Positions 6,478 through 12,859 of a DNA stretch of 14,042 nt are shown here, one piece after another; position 1 is the stretch's first letter; the number at the start of each line of letters is the position of its first letter. This DNA is from Lachnospiraceae bacterium UBA7480. GTDB lineage: Bacteria > Bacillota > Clostridia > Lachnospirales > Lachnospiraceae. A program made the translations under genes and the position numbers. The notes beneath the pieces are model-generated. The model was not told the DNA's origin, made no database searches, and saw only the letters and a list, made by a program, of their open reading frames with translations. The DNA is taken from positions 13,669 to 27,710 of the forward strand of contig DLOQ01000086.1 of the NCBI GenBank assembly GCA_002479655.1. The letters run 5' to 3'.

Positions 6478-7922
6478 AGGTCCCTCTCTCCGATAAAGTA
6501 AAATCCCTTGTTTTCGACTAATTTTACCGTGCAAAAAGTTCCAATCAGTTCCGGACCGCCCGGAAAATGCACCAGAAGATTGTTGGAAAGCCTTCCGGTG
6601 ACCAGACAAGGATCATGTTCATTGACTTCCTCTACTAAAACTTCTACAGTTTTTCCGGTATGCTTTAGTGTCTGTCGTTTTGCGGTATCCTGCACTGTTT
6701 TTAAAACACGGTCAAATTGTTCGGAAATCTCCTTTTCTGACATTACGCTTTCCATGGCAGCTGCCGGAGTGCCGGTACGTTTGGAATAGATAAAGGTAAA
6801 AGCATTGTCAAATCCTGCTTCCGTTATCATCTTGACCGTATCGTCAACATCCTCTTTGGTTTCTCCCGGAAAACCCACGATGATATCTGTCGTAATGGAA
6901 AGATCAGGGATCGCCGCGCGCAGTTTTTTTACCAGCGCAAGGTATGTCTCTCTGTCATATCTGCGGTTCATCTTCTCCAAGATTCTGCTGCTTCCCGACT
7001 GCAGCGGCAGATGAAGATGGCGGCAGATCTTTTTGGAATCCCGCATCACCGCGATCAGCTCATCCGACAGATCCTTGGGATGCGATGTCATAAAGCGGAT
7101 CCGGCGGATCCCCTCGATCTGTTCCACCTGCTGCAATAGTTTTGCAAAAGTGATATCTTCCGTAAGTCCCTTTCCGTAAGAATTGACATTCTGCCCAAGA
7201 AGCATCACTTCCACAACGCCTTCCCTCGCCAATGCCCTGATTTCGTCAATAATCTCACTGCTTGCCCGGCTGCGCTCCCTGCCTCTGACATAAGGGACGA
7301 TACAATAACTGCAAAAATTATTGCAGCCAAACATAATATTGATTCCGCTTTTAAACGGGTATTTCCGATGCGTCGGAAGATCCTCAACGATCTGATCCGT
7401 CTCCTCCCAGATATCGATGATCCGCCTCTTTTCCTCTAACATAAGGCATAACAGCTCTGCAAATTTATAAATGTTATGCGTGCCAAAGATCAGATCCACC
7501 TGCGGATAGCTCTTTAAGATCTTTTCGATCACTGCCTTCTCCTGCATCATACAGCCGCATAAAGCAACCTTTTTGTCGGGATTTTTTTTCTTCATGGCAA
7601 GCAGTGTTCCCAGCCTGCCATAGACACGCTGATTGGCATTGTCCCGTACCGTACAGGTGTTGTATATGACAAGATCAGCCGTTTCTTCCTCGATCAGTTG
7701 ATAGCCGGATTCTATTAATATCCCGCAGATCTTTTCAGAGTCGCGGGCATTCATCTGACAGCCAAATGTGGTAACACAGCAGGTCGGCTGCCTGCCGAGA
7801 TCTTTTTCCATCTGTGCCACCAGCTCCCTTGCACGTAAAACAGCCTCCTTTTGACGGAGGCTTTCTTCTTCGGATGTACGCTGATGATCTGTTGCTTTTG
7901 ATATCTGGCTCATAGTGACCAC
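6462..7922 (-). CDS. miaB: tRNA-2-methylthio-N6-dimethylallyladenosine synthase MiaB
   Basis: A radical-SAM methylthiotransferase that converts the i6A37 made by MiaA into ms2i6A37, using two [4Fe-4S] clusters. It has 486 aa. The N-terminal methylthiotransferase domain has its three cluster cysteines at C55 (TFGCQMN), C90 (YNTCTVRDNA) and C124 (LCGCM). The radical-SAM CX3CX2C is C200-C204-C207 (GCNNFCSYC), followed by PYVRGRERSR, which is typical of MiaB, and SHPKDLSDELI. The C-terminal TRAM domain spans about 420-480. The start is uncertain: the GTG at 7922 has AGGA 5 nt upstream, whereas the ATG at 7913 (three codons in) has no well-spaced ribosome-binding site. Sixty-eight bases separate it from proA upstream, and its end overlaps mutS. 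MtaB/RimO are less likely given the MiaB-specific motifs. Confidence 0.97.
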   Translation of the reverse strand: MVTMSQISKATDHQRTSEEESLRQKEAVLRARELVAQMEKDLGRQPTCCVTTFGCQMNARDSEKICGILIESGYQLIEEETADLVIYNTCTVRDNANQRVYGRLGTLLAMKKKNPDKKVALCGCMMQEKAVIEKILKSYPQVDLIFGTHNIYKFAELLCLMLEEKRRIIDIWEETDQIVEDLPTHRKYPFKSGINIMFGCNNFCSYCIVPYVRGRERSRASSEIIDEIRALAREGVVEVMLLGQNVNSYGKGLTEDITFAKLLQQVEQIEGIRRIRFMTSHPKDLSDELIAVMRDSKKICRHLHLPLQSGSSRILEKMNRRYDRETYLALVKKLRAAIPDLSITTDIIVGFPGETKEDVDDTVKMITEAGFDNAFTFIYSKRTGTPAAAMESVMSEKEISEQFDRVLKTVQDTAKRQTLKHTGKTVEVLVEEVNEHDPCLVTGRLSNNLLVHFPGGPELIGTFCTVKLVENKGFYFIGERDLWNSN

Positions 7923-7976
7923 ACCATTCCTGTTGGCTTATGACCTGCCTGTTTGGCGGATTTTTAGTATCTTCCG

Positions 7977-7990
7977 ACAGACCGGTCTGT
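7977..7990. repeat. 14-bp perfect palindrome touching the proA stop codon
   Basis: ACAGACCGGTCTGT is its own reverse complement and begins at the base right after the proA TAA, in the 68-bp gap before miaB. As RNA it could only form a 5-bp stem with a CCGG loop and has no U-run, so it is not an intrinsic terminator. Its full symmetry is more like a dimeric protein-binding site. No function is assigned. Confidence 0.9.
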
Positions 7991-9232
7991 TTACTTACGG
8001 ATCTGCCCGTTTCCACGCACCTTATATTTATACGAGGTCAGCTCGCGCAGCCCCATGGGGCCTCTCGCATGAAGCATCTGCGTGCTGATCCCGATCTCTG
8101 CGCCAAAACCAAATTCATATCCATCCGTAAATCTGGTGGATGCGTTGACATAGACGCACGCCGCATCCACTTCATTCAAAAACCGTTCCGCATGCTGCAC
8201 ATCCTGTGTAATGATACATTCGGAATGACCTGTATTGTAACGATTGATATGCGCGATCGCTTCATCGATGGAAGCAACCGTTTTGACTGAGATAATAAGA
8301 TCCAGATATTCCCTACCGAAATCTTCTTCCGTGGCAGCCTTACAAGCAAGCAGATCAACCGTGGCTTCATCGCCGCGGATCTCGACCCTCTTTTCCTGCA
8401 ATGCCGCAGCGACCTCTTTTAAGATCGTCTCCTTCACCGCTTCATGTACTACTAAGGATTCGCAAGCGTTGCACACGCCGATTCTCTGCGTCTTGGCATT
8501 TATAATGATCTCTTTTGCCATTTTCAGATCTGCGGAATCATCAATATAAATATGACAGTTGCCGGTGCCCGTCTCAATCACCGGAATACGGCTGTTTTCC
8601 ACAACACTCCTGATCAGTCCCGCGCCTCCGCGTGGGATCAGCACATCAATATCATCTGACATCTGCATCAGCTGCAATGCTGTCTCTCTGTCCGTAGCTT
8701 CCACAAAACAAAGAGCATCCTCAGTAACGCCGCAGTTTTTTAACGCCTGCCTGATACAGGAAGATATGACTGTATTGGAATGAATGGCATCGCTTCCGCC
8801 CTTTAAGATCACGGCATTGCCGCTTTTAAAACATAGTCCGAAAGCATCCACCGTCACATTCGGTCTTGCTTCATAGATGATACCGATCACACCAAGCGGC
8901 ACCCTGCATTTTTCGATCTTTAGACCGTTTGGCCGTTCAAATGTCTCCATTACCTCACCGATGGGATCCGGAAGATGGGTGATCTGCACCAGCCCCTCTG
9001 CCATCGCAGCGATCCGTTCCTCGTTCAATCTAAGTCTGTCGATCAAGGCAATGCTAAGCCCCTTGGATGTTGCGGCTGCAATATCATGGGCATTTTCCAA
9101 CAATATATGCTCGCTGTTATCCAACAGGACTTTAGAAACCTCCGTCAATACTTCATTTTTCTTTGCGGTGGTCAGTGTTTGAAGTTCATATTTGGCTGCT
9201 TTTGCAGCTTTGCATAACTCTGCTATATCCAT
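7991..9232 (-). CDS. proA: Glutamate-5-semialdehyde dehydrogenase (gamma-glutamyl phosphate reductase) ProA
   Basis: This enzyme catalyses the second step of proline synthesis, NADPH-dependent reduction of gamma-glutamyl phosphate to glutamate-5-semialdehyde, and acts in the cytoplasm on the unstable product of ProB. It has 413 aa, normal for ProA. Motifs seen are [19 protein letters not shown] (112-130), [12 protein letters not shown] (142-153), IPRGGAGLI (199-207), [10 protein letters not shown] (222-231), the active-site region RIGVCNACE (250-258, catalytic C254), and the C-terminal block [20 protein letters not shown] (364-383). The ATG at 9232 overlaps the end of the cyclo-ligase gene by 10 bp and has GGAGAAG about 4 nt upstream. 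Two unrelated genes separate it from proB in what looks like one transcription unit. Confidence 0.98.
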   Translation of the reverse strand: MDIAELCKAAKAAKYELQTLTTAKKNEVLTEVSKVLLDNSEHILLENAHDIAAATSKGLSIALIDRLRLNEERIAAMAEGLVQITHLPDPIGEVMETFERPNGLKIEKCRVPLGVIGIIYEARPNVTVDAFGLCFKSGNAVILKGGSDAIHSNTVISSCIRQALKNCGVTEDALCFVEATDRETALQLMQMSDDIDVLIPRGGAGLIRSVVENSRIPVIETGTGNCHIYIDDSADLKMAKEIIINAKTQRIGVCNACESLVVHEAVKETILKEVAAALQEKRVEIRGDEATVDLLACKAATEEDFGREYLDLIISVKTVASIDEAIAHINRYNTGHSECIITQDVQHAERFLNEVDAACVYVNASTRFTDGYEFGFGAEIGISTQMLHARGPMGLRELTSYKYKVRGNGQIRK

Positions 9233-9828
9233 CTTGCTTCTCCTTCTCCATTCAGGGTGATCACTCCCTGCTCACATACGATCTCATCCATACGGATATC
9301 ATGTTCTTCATGCGGACAGTCTTTCACGAGCTGGACGCCATAACAGATCCCAGTCTTCCACAACCCCGGATAATCCGCAAGATAGCGGTCATAAAATCCC
9401 CTGCCATATCCGATGCGGTAACCATCTCTGCCAAATACCAATCCGGGCACGATGATCATTGCATCCATATTATTGCGGCTGTTTTCAAATGCCCTGCTTG
9501 GATGATAAGGTTCTTTGATGCCTCGATAACCATCGGAAAGCTCAGAAAGGGAATTAACCTTGTAGAAGTACATAACATCTCCCTCTACCTTGGGATAATA
9601 TGTATTTTTTCCAGCCATCCTGGCAGCCTCAAAGATATAATTTGTTCTTGTTTCAGAACCGTAGTTGCAATATAAAAGAATATGCTGCGCTCTGAAAAAA
9701 CGCGTAGATGATGTAATCAAGCGGCAGATCTTCTCGCTGTAGTGTATCATCTCCGGTGGCGAAAGATGGTTTCGTTTTGCCTGTATTTCTTTTCGCAAAA
9801 CAGTTTTGTTTAATTTATTTTCGTACAT
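9223..9828 (-). CDS. 5-formyltetrahydrofolate cyclo-ligase (MTHFS family)
   Basis: This enzyme uses ATP to turn 5-formyl-THF into 5,10-methenyl-THF, returning a storage or inhibitory folate to the one-carbon pool. It has 201 aa, typical for the family. The N-terminus [13 protein letters not shown] holds the basic ATP-binding residues. [15 protein letters not shown] (about 51-65) is the substrate-side block, and [23 protein letters not shown], with glycine-rich core GYRIGYGRG (136-144), is the diagnostic phosphate-binding signature. An in-frame upstream ATG at 9870 is rejected: the ATG at 9828 has GGAG 7 nt upstream and gives the family N-terminus. The start overlaps ynzC by 14 bp and the end overlaps proA by 10 bp. 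E. coli calls this gene fau (ygfA). Confidence 0.95.
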   Translation of the reverse strand: MYENKLNKTVLRKEIQAKRNHLSPPEMIHYSEKICRLITSSTRFFRAQHILLYCNYGSETRTNYIFEAARMAGKNTYYPKVEGDVMYFYKVNSLSELSDGYRGIKEPYHPSRAFENSRNNMDAMIIVPGLVFGRDGYRIGYGRGFYDRYLADYPGLWKTGICYGVQLVKDCPHEEHDIRMDEIVCEQGVITLNGEGEARWI

Positions 9829-10075
9829 GTTCTTTCTCCATGCTTCGATTTTTTTTGACGGCGGCATCACGCCTGTCTTTCAGATGACTGATGGTTCCAT
9901 CAGCATCAACGATATCGATCTGATCTAATTGCATCTGCAGATTGCCGCGCACACTGGCGATATACTCCTGACGCAGTCTGGTCTGCTCCGTTTTTTCCGC
10001 TTCCGTCAGCCCTTCGCTTTTCGACTTGTGATACAATTCATTGATTCGTTTTATCTTTGCTTCCATGTCCTTCAT
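9815..10075 (-). CDS. ynzC: DUF896 family protein (YnzC-like)
   Basis: A small soluble protein of 86 aa, rich in charged residues, with no membrane segment. The N-terminal two thirds match the DUF896/YnzC pattern as I know it: KIKRINELYHKSKSEGLT (a helix and turn), then EAEKTEQTRLRQEYIASVR (second helix), then NLQMQLDQIDIVDADG. The last ~25 residues are a basic tail. The molecular function is unknown; in B. subtilis ynzC lies in the SOS-induced yneA-yneB-ynzC operon, but I see no LexA box here. The start at 10075 is preferred over the ATG at 10087 because GGAGG lies 5 nt before it, whereas 10087 lies upstream of that site inside the repeated two-hairpin element. The 3' end overlaps the cyclo-ligase gene. 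Confidence 0.9.
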   Translation of the reverse strand: MKDMEAKIKRINELYHKSKSEGLTEAEKTEQTRLRQEYIASVRGNLQMQLDQIDIVDADGTISHLKDRRDAAVKKNRSMEKEHVRK

Positions 10076-10080
10076 ACTAT

Positions 10081-10152
10081 CCTCCATGTCAGAGCAGCTT
10101 GCTGCGATGACACGCGATGAGAAATCCGCGCAGGCGGTTTCTCATCTGCGCT
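10081..10152 (-). repeat. Two-hairpin intergenic repeat, copy B, upstream of ynzC
   Basis: This is the second copy of the element at 622-693, with 55 identical bases at the gene-proximal end. Hairpin 1 (10087-10112) is identical to copy A. Hairpin 2 (10116-10146) is stronger here: GATGAGAAA/TTTCTCATC plus CCGC/GCGG around a GCAG loop, with one bulged T. On the gene strand the element ends in GGAGG, 5 nt before the ynzC ATG, so both copies hold the same position relative to their gene. Just beyond its distal end lies an unrelated long hairpin (10154-10192). Confidence 0.92.
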
Positions 10153-10153
10153 C

Positions 10154-10192
10154 AGGTTGAAAAATCAGCACATCAGTGTGATTTTTCAACCT
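10154..10192. repeat. Strong inverted repeat (14-bp perfect stem) after proB
   Basis: AGGTTGAAAAATCA and its exact complement TGATTTTTCAACCT flank an 11-nt centre that can add a CAC/GTG stem with one bulge. It starts 20 bp after the proB stop. Neither strand has a T-run after the stem, so a canonical intrinsic terminator is doubtful. It could be a processing, stabilising or attenuating hairpin, or a weak bidirectional terminator between proB and ynzC. Confidence 0.85.
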
Positions 10193-10212
10193 AATCCTCC
10201 ACATAGGAATGC

Positions 10213-11067
10213 TTAGTTTCGATGCAGATTTTGGACAAAATCCTTTAAATAAAAATTCTCATCTTTATGCGCTTTAAAAAATGTTCCAATATCCCTGCCA
10301 TCCATGATCCTGTGTATGATTCTGATATCACTGCTGTTGGCTATAACCATATCCGCGCCGGCGCATGTCGCGATCTTTGCGGCAAGCAGTTTTGTATTCA
10401 TTCCGCCCGTACCGCTGGCAGAACCTGTTTCTGTTGTCCCCATATGCATGATATCCTCGGTTAGGTTTTCTACCTCGCTGATAAATTTTGCTTCCGGATT
10501 ATTTCTTGGATTTTCCGAATATAAGCCGTCAATATCCGATAACAGGATCAGAAGATCAGCATCAATCAGCGCGCAGACAATTGCAGAAAGCGTATCGTTA
10601 TCTCCGATCTCAATCTCATACGTTGCAACCGTATCATTTTCATTGACAACAGGTATGACGCCCAGCTTCAGCAATTCCGAAAATGTATTGTGGGCATTCA
10701 AACGGTTAAGATCATCCACGATTGTGTTTTTTGACATCAGGATCTGCGCTGATACCTGATTGTACTCAGCAAATAATTTCTGATAGACCATCATCAGCCT
10801 TGCCTGACCGATGGCGGAACACGCCTGCTTGACTGCAATCGGATGATCCTCCTTGCTGATATGGACTGCTTTCCGTCCGGCTGCGATCGCACCGGATGTG
10901 ACAAGCACCACGTCCTTTCCCTGATTGCGCAGATTGCAAAGCTCCCGTACCAGAACCTCCAGTTTGATATAATCAAGATCGCCTGTCTCCGGATGCTGCA
11001 GGGAAGACGACCCAATCTTGACCACAATTCTTTTTTTATTTAAAATTGCTTCACGAAGATTACTCAT
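10213..11067 (-). CDS. proB: Glutamate 5-kinase ProB (short form, no PUA domain)
   Basis: ProB phosphorylates the gamma-carboxyl of glutamate, the first and usually feedback-inhibited step of proline synthesis. It has 284 aa and consists of the amino-acid-kinase domain only. Motifs seen are RIVVKIGSSSL (13-23), LVTSGAIAAG (55-64), NENDTV (142-147), DNDTLSA (157-163), LLSDIDGLY (175-183) and GTGGMNTKL (219-227). Many ProB proteins (about 370 aa, as in E. coli) carry a C-terminal PUA domain, absent here; short kinases without PUA are known in other bacteria, so this is not a truncation. The ATG at 11067 is chosen because GAGG lies 6 nt upstream; an in-frame TTG at 11079 is less suitable. proA, its pathway partner, lies two genes downstream. 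Confidence 0.96.
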   Translation of the reverse strand: MSNLREAILNKKRIVVKIGSSSLQHPETGDLDYIKLEVLVRELCNLRNQGKDVVLVTSGAIAAGRKAVHISKEDHPIAVKQACSAIGQARLMMVYQKLFAEYNQVSAQILMSKNTIVDDLNRLNAHNTFSELLKLGVIPVVNENDTVATYEIEIGDNDTLSAIVCALIDADLLILLSDIDGLYSENPRNNPEAKFISEVENLTEDIMHMGTTETGSASGTGGMNTKLLAAKIATCAGADMVIANSSDIRIIHRIMDGRDIGTFFKAHKDENFYLKDFVQNLHRN

Positions 11068-11109
11068 TTCAAACCTCAACTACAAGATGTTTTTATTCGT
11101 TTCCTATAT

Positions 11110-11153
11110 TCATTATGTTGTAGCGCATACAAAATTATTATACAACATAATGA
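11110..11153. repeat. 13-bp inverted repeat flanking the candidate proB transcription start
   Basis: TCATTATGTTGTA (11110-11122) and its exact reverse complement (11141-11153) are separated by 18 bp, with arm centres 31 bp apart, about three helical turns. The repeat straddles the last codons and stop of the COG2509 gene and the candidate -10 box. It could be an operator pair or a hairpin with a large loop. No U-run follows on the gene strand, so a terminator is not favoured. Confidence 0.85.
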
Positions 11154-12825
11154 CTTTTTCTGCAACTTTTAACCCGTCTAATGCCGCAGAGGTGATTCCG
11201 CCGGCATACCCTGCGCCTTCTCCACATGGATACAGCCCTCGGATATTGCTCTGAAAGTCCTCATTGCGCAGTATTTTGACGGGGGAGGATGTCCGGCTCT
11301 CGATTCCGCACAATATGGTATCCGGCCGGTCAAATCCTTCCATGACTGTCCCAAAATATTTCATAGCTTCTTTGAAATCCAAAGAAAGCTGTTCCGGTAG
11401 AAGATCACGGATATCGCTCCACTGATATTGTCCCTTGACTTTGGGCTGTACCAATTCCGGTATATTTTCCATTCCTCCGTTTCCGGCATCATGCAGCATT
11501 TCTTTCTCTCTGCCCGGCATTTCTATTCCTTCCGATGCGGACGGTTCTTCCATAAAGTCCGACAGCCTTTGCAGCGCAAGCCGTCCGCCTCCTAAAAGAT
11601 ATGCCTTATGTTCCAATTCCTGTTGAAAAAACATGCCGTCAAACAGCTTCACGCCATAATCTGCCTGATCTATTGTCATGACAATGGCGCTGTTGGCATT
11701 GCCCGAATCACGACCATGATAGCTCATCCCGTTGACTGCCGTTCGTTCCGGTTCACTGGAAGCATTGACGACATATCCGCCGGGACACATACAGAAAGAA
11801 TAGACGCCCCGCCCGCTGTCTGCCGTATATGTCAATTTGTAATCGGACGGCGGCAGATGCTTATCTTTCCAGCCTTCCCCATACTGCGCTTCATTGATCA
11901 GCGACTGAGGATGCTGCGCGCGAAGCCCCACCGCAAACGGTTTATTTTCCATCGTTACGCCCTGTTCGTGTAAGGCAAGAAACGTGTCCCTTGCGCTGTG
12001 TCCGATGCATAAGATACAACAATCTGTGGGAAGTATGCGTTCTCCCTGTTTATCTGCAAGGCGGATCCCGCAGAGTTTCCCCTTGTCGATCTCCAGACCT
12101 GTCATCGTTGTTTCAAAATAAAATTCCGCTCCCATAGAGAGCATATGCTCACGCATATTTTTTACAACAACAGCCAGAAGATCGGTCCCGATATGCGGCT
12201 TATTCAAAAATAAAATCTCCTCCGGCGCGCCATGTTCCACGAACGTCTCTAAGATATACCGGATCCTGCCGGTCTTGTCCTTTACCTGCGTCTGCAGCTT
12301 TCCGTCCGAAAAAGCGCCGGCGCCGCCTTCGCCAAACTGGACGTTCGTATCCTGCTCCAATACTCCCCTTTCCCAGAAATCTTCAACAGCCTTTTTGCGC
12401 TGTTCCAGACATTTTCCACGTTCGATCAGGAGCGGCCGAAGTCCCTGACAGGCAAGCTGATAGCCGCACAGCAGTCCTGCCGGTCCCGTTCCTATGATGA
12501 CCGGGCGGTTATGCAGCCGGTCTGCGTCCACAACATTGAACACAGGCGGCTGATAACTAACCGGATGATATGCTGTAACAAAGGTGTTCTTTGAAGATGT
12601 TAGAAGCTTTTCCTCCATCCGCTTGTCCGTCAATGTCACCGCTACACGATATACCCAGTAAAGCTTTGGTTTCTTTCTCGCATCTAAAGATTTTTTCAAA
12701 ATCTGCCAGTCGGCGATCTCTTTGCCGGAGATACGCAGAAGTTTTTCGATCTGGCTTTGCAAAAATGCTTTTTCTTCCTGAGGCTGTTCCTTGATCAACA
12801 TTTTGATCTGATCGATCTGCAGCAT
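11113..12825 (-). CDS. Uncharacterised FAD-dependent dehydrogenase (COG2509-type)
   Basis: A 570-aa flavoprotein of unknown substrate. The first ~100 residues form the N-terminal domain common in this group (for example DARKKPKLYWVYRVAV, 48-63). The FAD Rossmann motif is VIIGTGPAGLLCGYQLA (109-125), with the ribose-binding acid E135 in LLIERG, followed by NVQFGEGGAGAFSDGKL (161-177), a COG2509 hallmark. Later motifs are YSFCMCPGGYVVNASSE (342-358) and the second FAD block LYPCGEGAGYAGGITSAALDG (531-551). No membrane segment is seen. The ATG at 12825 has AGGA 5 nt upstream, so an in-frame extension to 12957 that overlaps the previous gene is rejected. A hydrophilic stretch at about 426-462 seems longer than in relatives I recall. 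It lies 34 bp after the COG2081 flavoprotein gene and is probably cotranscribed with it. Confidence 0.88.
   Translation of the reverse strand: MLQIDQIKMLIKEQPQEEKAFLQSQIEKLLRISGKEIADWQILKKSLDARKKPKLYWVYRVAVTLTDKRMEEKLLTSSKNTFVTAYHPVSYQPPVFNVVDADRLHNRPVIIGTGPAGLLCGYQLACQGLRPLLIERGKCLEQRKKAVEDFWERGVLEQDTNVQFGEGGAGAFSDGKLQTQVKDKTGRIRYILETFVEHGAPEEILFLNKPHIGTDLLAVVVKNMREHMLSMGAEFYFETTMTGLEIDKGKLCGIRLADKQGERILPTDCCILCIGHSARDTFLALHEQGVTMENKPFAVGLRAQHPQSLINEAQYGEGWKDKHLPPSDYKLTYTADSGRGVYSFCMCPGGYVVNASSEPERTAVNGMSYHGRDSGNANSAIVMTIDQADYGVKLFDGMFFQQELEHKAYLLGGGRLALQRLSDFMEEPSASEGIEMPGREKEMLHDAGNGGMENIPELVQPKVKGQYQWSDIRDLLPEQLSLDFKEAMKYFGTVMEGFDRPDTILCGIESRTSSPVKILRNEDFQSNIRGLYPCGEGAGYAGGITSAALDGLKVAEKVIMLYNNFVCATT
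11137..11165 (-). promoter_or_regulatory. Candidate promoter of the proB gene cluster
   Basis: On the minus strand TTGCAG (11165-11160), a 17-bp spacer and a perfect TATAAT (11142-11137) lie inside the 3' end of the preceding flavoprotein gene. The -35 matches only 3 of 6 consensus bases. Transcription would start near 11130, about 60 nt before proB. The -10 overlaps one arm of the 13-bp inverted repeat by two bases, consistent with regulation, but AT-rich sequence can produce such boxes by chance. Confidence 0.45.
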
Positions 12826-12859
12826 ATCATTCCTGCCCTTCCTATGTCTGTAGATTTGG

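Noticed and set aside
6478..6609. Upstream in-frame extension of mutS by 44 codons
   Set aside because: It would lie entirely inside miaB. The internal ATG at 6477 gives the standard MutS N-terminus and has a ribosome-binding site.
10154..10192. Canonical intrinsic terminator after proB
   Set aside because: The stem is strong, but no T-run follows on either strand, so I list it only as an inverted repeat.
10081..10192. Fragment of an IS200/IS605 element or CRISPR-like repeat
   Set aside because: There are only two copies 9.5 kb apart, with no transposase, no regular spacing and no GTAG/GGAG foot in the expected place 5' of a hairpin.
9815..10212. LexA/SOS box upstream of ynzC
   Set aside because: I found no CGAAC-N4-GTTCG-like sequence there. 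The SOS link is by family analogy only.
10213..11067. ProB as a truncated gene
   Set aside because: All amino-acid-kinase motifs are present and the gene has an intact start and stop. Short ProB proteins without a PUA domain are known.
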